Source: Scatophagus argus (taxonomy: Eukaryota > Chordata > Actinopteri > Scatophagidae). From it: a stretch of DNA of 64,000 bases. The position numbers and the translations under genes were made by a program. The notes under the pieces were generated by a model. The model was not told the DNA's origin. It made no database searches and saw only the letters and a list, made by a program, of their open reading frames with translations. Positions 56,001-64,000 of this stretch are shown here, one piece after another. Each line of letters opens with the position of its first letter. Position 1 is the first letter of the stretch. The stretch lies in assembly GCF_020382885.2 (NCBI RefSeq), contig NC_058511.1, forward strand, positions 5,611,501 through 5,675,500. The letters are read 5' to 3'.

Positions 56001-56860
56001 TCCAACATTTTCTAAAACAGATGATTGTGCGTCAGATTGTGGTCACAGGGACAGTTAAGTTTACCACCAAAGTGGATAAGAAAATGTGACAAACCTGGAC
56101 AAGAAGTTTGCGATTAACTTTAAAATTGATCACTCCACTTCCAGCTGAAATGTCTTCCACCACACTGTCCTGCTTCAACTGGAAAACGCAAGGAACGTTT
56201 CACAGGAAAAAGTACAAGACCTCGTGTCAGTTTGTCTGCTTGTCTAACAGAAGTCTGCACTTCATAGACAGCATCATTTAAAAAGCAGTCTCTTTGATGA
56301 GTAAACACATCAGGTCTGCCCTTGTGCAACTTTCCTCCAACACAAATCTTACCTGGGCGGCCAAGTCTTCTGTCTGCACCTGAATGTCACTGCTGGACGG
56401 TAAAATCCCATTGATTCGTAACGTGCTGATTGACAGTTTGAAGTCGGGATTCTGCCTGAGGAGCACAAGTTTCAGGGAGTTTTATCGAAATGGCGAAAAG
56501 GCAGACACACAGAGCAGACCGTCTGACATGTGAGGTGATGTTCAACACACTTAACTGTTTCTTAAAAACCGGAACCGCTGACAGAGCTGGTATGAACGCA
56601 TCCTCCGACTGCTGCAGCGTCCCAGCCAGCTACACGTTAAATTACACAAACAGGTACTAGATTTCAATAAACACCACAATGAAGTCTGCTTAGAAAGCGT
56701 AGACTGGCGGTTTTATGCATGACATTTCTGCATCCATCTTGTTTTACTTGTTTCAGGGTCAACGCATGCTGCTAAGCTAGCATCAACACAAAGCGTCTTC
56801 TTTTAAATCTTTCTGCTTCATTACCTTGGCTGCAATTCTTCGCCTGAAGAAACAAGCCAT
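50093..56860 (-). CDS. rars2: Mitochondrial arginyl-tRNA synthetase
   Basis: Class I synthetase that charges mitochondrial tRNA-Arg. Twenty coding exons on the minus strand; first 56825-56860, last 50093-50179. Large ones are 56353-56455, 55911-56011, 54746-54904, 52641-52765 and 51765-51874. All phases agree and give 579 residues (human 578). The N-terminus [17 protein letters not shown] is basic, as for mitochondrial import. The HIGH-type motif is HAGH (about 142-145) in [19 protein letters not shown]. The KMSKS region is degenerate, as in this family ([17 protein letters not shown]). The C-terminal anticodon-binding part ends [20 protein letters not shown], close to human. Neighbouring slc35a1 is convergent. 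ETS-like AACTTCCTGTC near 56980 may belong to its promoter. Confidence 0.97.
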
Positions 56861-57310
56861 TTTCTTAAAGCTACAAATCGAATATATTAATAAACATGCT
56901 GCAAAATAAGCTGCAGTGTAAAGCTGTATGATTTTATCTCACTGACTGAGATACGGTACTTCCCTCTTAGCCATGCACAACTTCCTGTCGGCTCGTCCCA
57001 TCACAGACTTTGTTCGCTGGTAACGTCACCGACTACGTCACCGACTACAAAAGGTTGGCTCGATATATTCACCCTCGCTGCCGACCGATAGTGCTTATCC
57101 GGGTACTTGATCGCCCGAAAACCAGGAATTAAACCTTAAATGTTTTCCTGTACATTAAATATTGATGATGATTAAAAAAAAATAACCACCAAAGAAAAAC
57201 ACTCTTAGGTATTCCTATATAATTAAAAAAATGTTTAAAAAAATAAAAACAAAAACAAAACAAAACAAAAAAAACCTGGCTTGTATAAAACCCACCCGTT
57301 GGCGTTGATA
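56861..57310. other. rars2 upstream region
   Basis: The first ~150 bp hold promoter-like sequence with ETS-type cores (TACTTCCCTC, AACTTCCTGTC). The rest is AT-rich without a gene. Confidence 0.4.
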
Positions 57311-57311
57311 C

Positions 57312-57430
57312 GATAAAAAGATAAGATAATCCTTTATTAGTCCCATAACTGGAAAATTGCAGTATTACAGCAGGAAACAGGATATAGAGGGTACAAATCA
57401 CACATAATAAAGGGAAGGATGTGCATCAAA
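57312..57430 (+). repeat. LINE-tail-like repeat (CCTTTATTAGTCCC)
   Basis: AAAAGATAAGATAATCCTTT, then TTAGTCCCATAACTGGAAAA, then TTGCAGTATTACAGCAGGAA. It is related in design to the repeat at 12054-12240 (CTTTATTGATCCC, GGAAATTGCAGT, AGCAGCA). Confidence 0.6.
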
Positions 57431-57496
57431 AGAATAAATACGCGAGAAAGTACCTGCAACTGTACACAGTACAGAGAAGAACTAAAGACTATTTAT

Positions 57497-57600
57497 ATCA
57501 GAATCAGAATCAGAATCAGCTTTATTTGCCAAGTATGTGTGACCATACAAGGAATTTGACACCGGATTTTTCTCTGTCCTGTGCACCATACAAAATACAA
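57497..57600 (+). repeat. Interspersed repeat (AGAATCAGCTTTATTTGCCAAGT)
   Basis: Three AGAATC units, then CAGCTTTATTTGCCAAGTAT, then CATACAAGGAATTTGACACC. This block is common in fish genomes, probably the 3' end of a retroposon. The class is not certain. Confidence 0.6.
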
Positions 57601-57666
57601 AATAGCAATAATAATAATAAAAATGAAGAAAATGAAGAATAAAGTATTTACAAGAAAAAGAGAAAA

Positions 57667-57672
57667 AATATA

Positions 57673-57706
<34 letters not shown>

Positions 57707-57712
57707 CATGTA
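57667..57712. repeat. (TA)n microsatellite
   Basis: About 45 bp of TA units interrupted by CATA. Confidence 0.9.
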
Positions 57713-58253
57713 GTGCAAACAGTGGAATGATGTAATATTATACACTTGATGCTTACTATAAATATGTCAGATGTATTAAAACTGATTTTTTTTTCCCCTA
57801 ATATTGACACTCATTAAGCTATTTTGTACGCACTTGCCTGCTTCATTGAAAAATCAAAGGCTTTACAAGAAAACAGTTTATTGACAAACCTGTGCAAGAA
57901 ACACTCCCCAAAGTGTTGACAGGAAGGTCTCAGGTTTCTACCAAATAACAGTGGATTGGTTTGTGGACAGATACTTTTATAATCATTTTATTAAATACTT
58001 TACAAAGTACTTTAATATCTTAAAAACAGAAAAATTAAATTTCCCCTCAGGAATCAAAGCCTCATCTTGTCTTATCCTTGTATACTTTGTGGTTGGGATA
58101 TTTTGAGCACCACAACTGAACTGAACTCACTCCCACATCACTCAAACATACAAACAACTGATCTCTTCCAAAGCTGGCGTTGACTGTGTTGACTCCAACA
58201 GCCATTACAATTTAAAAAACACAACAAGCCCAAACAGACATTTCTGTAAACAC

Positions 58254-58259
58254 TTTATT
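58254..58259 (-). terminator. Probable poly(A) signal of akirin2
   Basis: TTTATT on the plus strand, AATAAA on the minus strand, about 640 bp after the akirin2 stop codon at 58899. Confidence 0.6.
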
Positions 58260-58898
58260 CATTCACTTTTTTTTTTCTTTTTTTTTTTGAATCAAAGCCC
58301 CCTTTTTTATACCTACAGCAAATAAAAATCATGAAATTTTAATACAATGAATAAAAGTCAAGCAAGAAAATAAAAAAATACAGTGTATACAAATGTAATA
58401 GCAGTATTTGCCAGTACAGTTTAAAACAATGCTGAAAAAAGCCAAGACGAGTGCTCCTGGAGTCCACACTGGAGGTGGCTTGGATTTGTCCACTCGTCAA
58501 CGTTCGATCCCTTTTACAAAATGTACAACTAAACATCCCGTCTGTGAAAAAACTAATTTTGACAAAAATAAAATCAAAAGGCTGAGTGCGTGCTGGCAGT
58601 CAGGCTTTTTAATTTCTGTTAATTTTTTTTTGACGAAGGCATCAGAACAAAGCCAAATAAATATTGACAGTTAAGAGGCCACTGGTAGAGTCACAGAGGG
58701 TCTTGAAACAGGTTGGCAGCAGGAAGCCCTCCTAACTCTGGCAGACACAGCAAACGTGGATGCCACCGACTGATGCCTGAGGCAGTGAGTCCACATAGAG
58801 GTGATATGGCACAGCTAGGAAAAAAAGTCCAAACAGACCCACTGAGTCCCTGGAGTAGTTTGCCGTAAATGTTATTCCCGGGTATCAGATGCCGACAC

Positions 58899-61309
<2,411 letters not shown>

Positions 61310-61639
61310 CACGATAAACTACGCCTAAAAAGCTAAAACAGATATCCTAAAATTTGCTGTAATCTGAAGAAGTCGATGACCTGGGCCCCGGCTCTGTGCT
61401 GCTAATGTTAGCTCACGTTAGCTCGGTCAAACGACAGAAGCGATTCCGGGCTTCTGACAAATAAGCACTTATTTCGTCTCTCGTTGCCTTGTACTGATAA
61501 ATCTCATTGAGTCGAAGTCACTAAGTATATATTGAAACAGTATGAATAAGCTAACTAAAGGTAGATTTGGTGTAAAACCAGATGATTGCAGATATTAAAG
61601 CACTAGTTCCGAGTGTTAACTGCAACGGCGCAGAGAAGC

Positions 61640-61770
61640 TTACCTTTTATTCCGAGCTATTAGATCGCTTTCGAGCATGCGCAAAACATTGATCGCATGC
61701 TGGTTCTTGTAGTTTTTTCCCCTATCGCGTACATTATTTTTATCAGCTTGAATACTACATTTCCCGAAAG
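61640..61770. promoter_or_regulatory. akirin2 promoter with NRF1-like and ZNF143-like sites
   Basis: A donor on the minus strand (AATAAAAG|GTAAGC, exon border 61644) suggests a 5' non-coding exon. Above it lie GCATGCGC (61675-61682), an NRF1-type core, and ACTACATTTCCCGA (61754-61767), close to the ZNF143-type ACTACAATTCCC element. Both are common in housekeeping promoters. Confidence 0.5.
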
Positions 61771-64000
61771 CGTTGAAAATGTGCTGTTTTTAAAATTGTT
61801 TGCTAACAAGCACCCCCCACTAACCACACTTTCACGTATTGCTAAAACGTTCGTATAAAAACAGTGAAATGCATTTCAAACAATAAAAATAGTTTTAATA
61901 TGATATTTATTCTAAGACAGAAACCTATCGCACAATATTACTGTCAAAGAGCGTGACGAAGATTTGTTTAAGAAGTTTGAAATTAACAATGACCATCTAA
62001 ACTCAGTCTTTCTAAGCTGAGTCAAGCATTAACATTAATTAAAAACCCACTCCAGCTTGACTAAAATAAAATAACAAACAATATTTCATCTAATGTTTAT
62101 ATTTAATGGTAACAAGTTATTTAAAATAGAATTATTTCAGCAGTCCCATGAGCAGGGTATGTTGAAGTATTAAGTGCTTACTATTGATATCAAAAGAAAT
62201 TTTATGTTATGTCCAACACCCAACATGTTGGCCTAATTGTGGCTGCAAAACTTCCTCTCTGGTTTGAACTTTTTGATTTGAGACAACATCCACACACACC
62301 CAAAAAAAATTCCTTCCCATCACCACTTCCTCAACTTCCTCTGTTCACACACATATGTTGAAGTGTACAGAAAAGGAGAAGAATCTGTGGGCCACTGGTA
62401 TTTCAACACTTGTTCTCCAGCCTCAAGCAAGACGTTTATATTAAAAAAAAATTACAGAACTACAGTAGGCTGTCGTAATCCTCCAGTGTCAAGCTGGAAA
62501 GTTTTAACAAATTAATTGGACAGAAAGAAATCTTAAATTCAATCATTGTGTTACACTTTGTGGTCAAAGCGCAACTAAGGTTGCAACAAAAGATTATTTT
62601 TGTTATTAATTAATCTGCTAGTTGCATTCTCAGTTATTTGTTGGTGTATAACATCAAAACATGGTAAAGCTTTCCAAAGTCCAAGCTGATATCTTCTAAT
62701 TGCTTATTTGCTTTGACAGTCAACCATCACATGAGACAAATTTCAAAAAGCAAACACTCACGACTGGGAACTTGAACGAGGTCATCTTTTGTCACTTTGT
62801 TTGAAAAATGAATTAAACACTTATATAAAATAGTTGCTGATTGAAATTCTGTCCTGTCCCATTTGTTTTTTGTTTGTTGAGTTTCAGTAAACCAGCCTAG
62901 TGACTTTTCATAGATTGACGTATTTGGTAGATAAATGAACAAAATCCTGTTGACGTCTGTGTGAACAGATGCTGCAATTTTCCTTTCCCTCCAAGCCAAG
63001 AGATGAAGAGAACAGAGCAGGTGTGGCTGTCAGACGATATTGTGGTATAGCCATTTTCTTGCAATTTGTCACTTTTTTTCAGTAACCTGAGTCACACTAA
63101 AAAAGCTTAAAATCAATGTTTAGAAATGTCCTCTTTCTTCAAAAAGTTTGCCACTATTGACAATGTTGGATATTCCACAAGGGGGCACTGAAACATCACT
63201 GCTGCCTTTGGGTTGCCGTCAGTGATCAGCTCAGTGCTCGGCTTCCTCTTTGAGAATCTGTTCTTCTTGAATCAGGGACTGTTGGGTGAATTAAGCAAGA
63301 TGTGCTGTGACTTTCCATTTACTGTGATCAAATAATCAAATAACTGCAGGCAAAATGACAACCAGCTGCAACTTTATTCAAAAGTTTGAAAACAGCAATA
63401 CTAAAAACACTTGACTGATTGTGATTTTTAAGTCATAGTTTCCTCATTATGCCACCACTGTACAGAAGCCACTTGACACTTTGATCTTCAATACTCAGTA
63501 ATACAAGAGGCAGCAAAGCATATTGATAAACAGCTGTCTGGATAACTTTACACCAAGATAAATGTCTACAGAACAATTGTGCTGTGAGATTTCTAGATTA
63601 AAAAGTACTACATCACATGTTCTCAGTTTCTTTTGTAAGGCCAGTTGTCCACAATGCATACACACAGACTTCCATTCAAGTTACCAGCTAATGAAAATAC
63701 CTTTGTTTCTTTGTTTAGATAAGTAAAATTAACAGCAGACATATTCTTATTTAGAGTTACGTTGAAAGTACTTCACTAGGCCTGTGCATGGGTTACTTTT
63801 ATTTTTCGAAATGATGCCCCGCTGCAACAGTAGTAATAAAACAACTCACTGCAATGATCAAAAGGCTTGGGGTTGGAAACATATCACCAAGTCACAAGGC
63901 ATCACACACATAGGCTGAATCCAGTAAAGTCATACATTTGATAAAAGCAGCTATAGTCAAAAACCACTTCTGTTTTGTTACAGTAGTGACCAGCACACTG
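61771..64000. other. Intergenic to window end, no gene seen
   Basis: AT-rich with only short open frames (for example minus 62727-62999) that resemble nothing I know. No repeat family or RNA gene could be supported. Confidence 0.45.

Noticed and set aside
57482-57810. Minus-strand frames rich in I/Y
   Set aside because: Produced by the (TA)n microsatellite and the adjacent repeat.
62727-62999. 90-residue minus-strand frame
   Set aside because: No similarity, no exon structure, AT-rich intergenic context.

Overview
The window looks like nuclear DNA of a ray-finned (teleost) fish. Genes are split into many short exons with GT/AG borders. The encoded proteins are close to human orthologues, and introns are short. 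The non-coding DNA carries fish-type repeats: tRNA-derived SINEs, a Tc1-like DNA transposon, and the 'CTTTATTGATCCC' tail repeats. I cannot name the species.

Layout. 0-3.4 kb: no gene seen; a SINE lies against a short inverted-repeat-ended Tc1-like element. 3.4-10.05 kb (+): a short cytospin-family (SPECC1/SPECC1L) gene. 10.5-12.8 kb (-): protein C10 (C12orf57 orthologue), head to head with saysd1 (12.85-14.06 kb, +). 14.7-18.3 kb (+): bpnt1. 18.2-25.0 kb (-): ppp1cb, convergent with bpnt1. 26.3-36.35 kb (-): a short phospholipase B1 gene (plb1) with one degenerate and one complete GDSL repeat plus a remnant of a third. 36.4-41.3 kb: about 5 kb with no gene seen. 41.4-43.9 kb (+): ypel5. 44.6-49.8 kb (+): slc35a1. 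49.97-56.9 kb (-): rars2, tail to tail with slc35a1. 57-58.2 kb: repeats. 58.25-61.7 kb (-): akirin2. 61.8-64 kb: no gene seen.

The genes are mostly housekeeping: actin/microtubule crosslinking (cytospin), phosphonucleotide recycling (bpnt1), Ser/Thr phosphatase catalysis (ppp1cb), Golgi CMP-sialic acid import (slc35a1), mitochondrial tRNA-Arg charging (rars2), and a nuclear cofactor linked to proteasome import (akirin2). They do not form one pathway. Two blocks match human neighbourhoods as I recall them: plb1/ppp1cb/ypel5 (human 2p23) and slc35a1/rars2/akirin2 (human 6q15). Here they sit side by side.

I found no clear sign of a previously undescribed system. The most unusual items are the shortened plb1 with a phase-incompatible third-repeat remnant, the short cytospin-like gene with a possible myristoylated N-terminus, and a G-rich tandem duplication just after the ppp1cb stop codon. 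Exon borders below were read by eye from splice consensus, protein similarity and codon phase. For every gene except plb1 the phases add up to one open reading frame.
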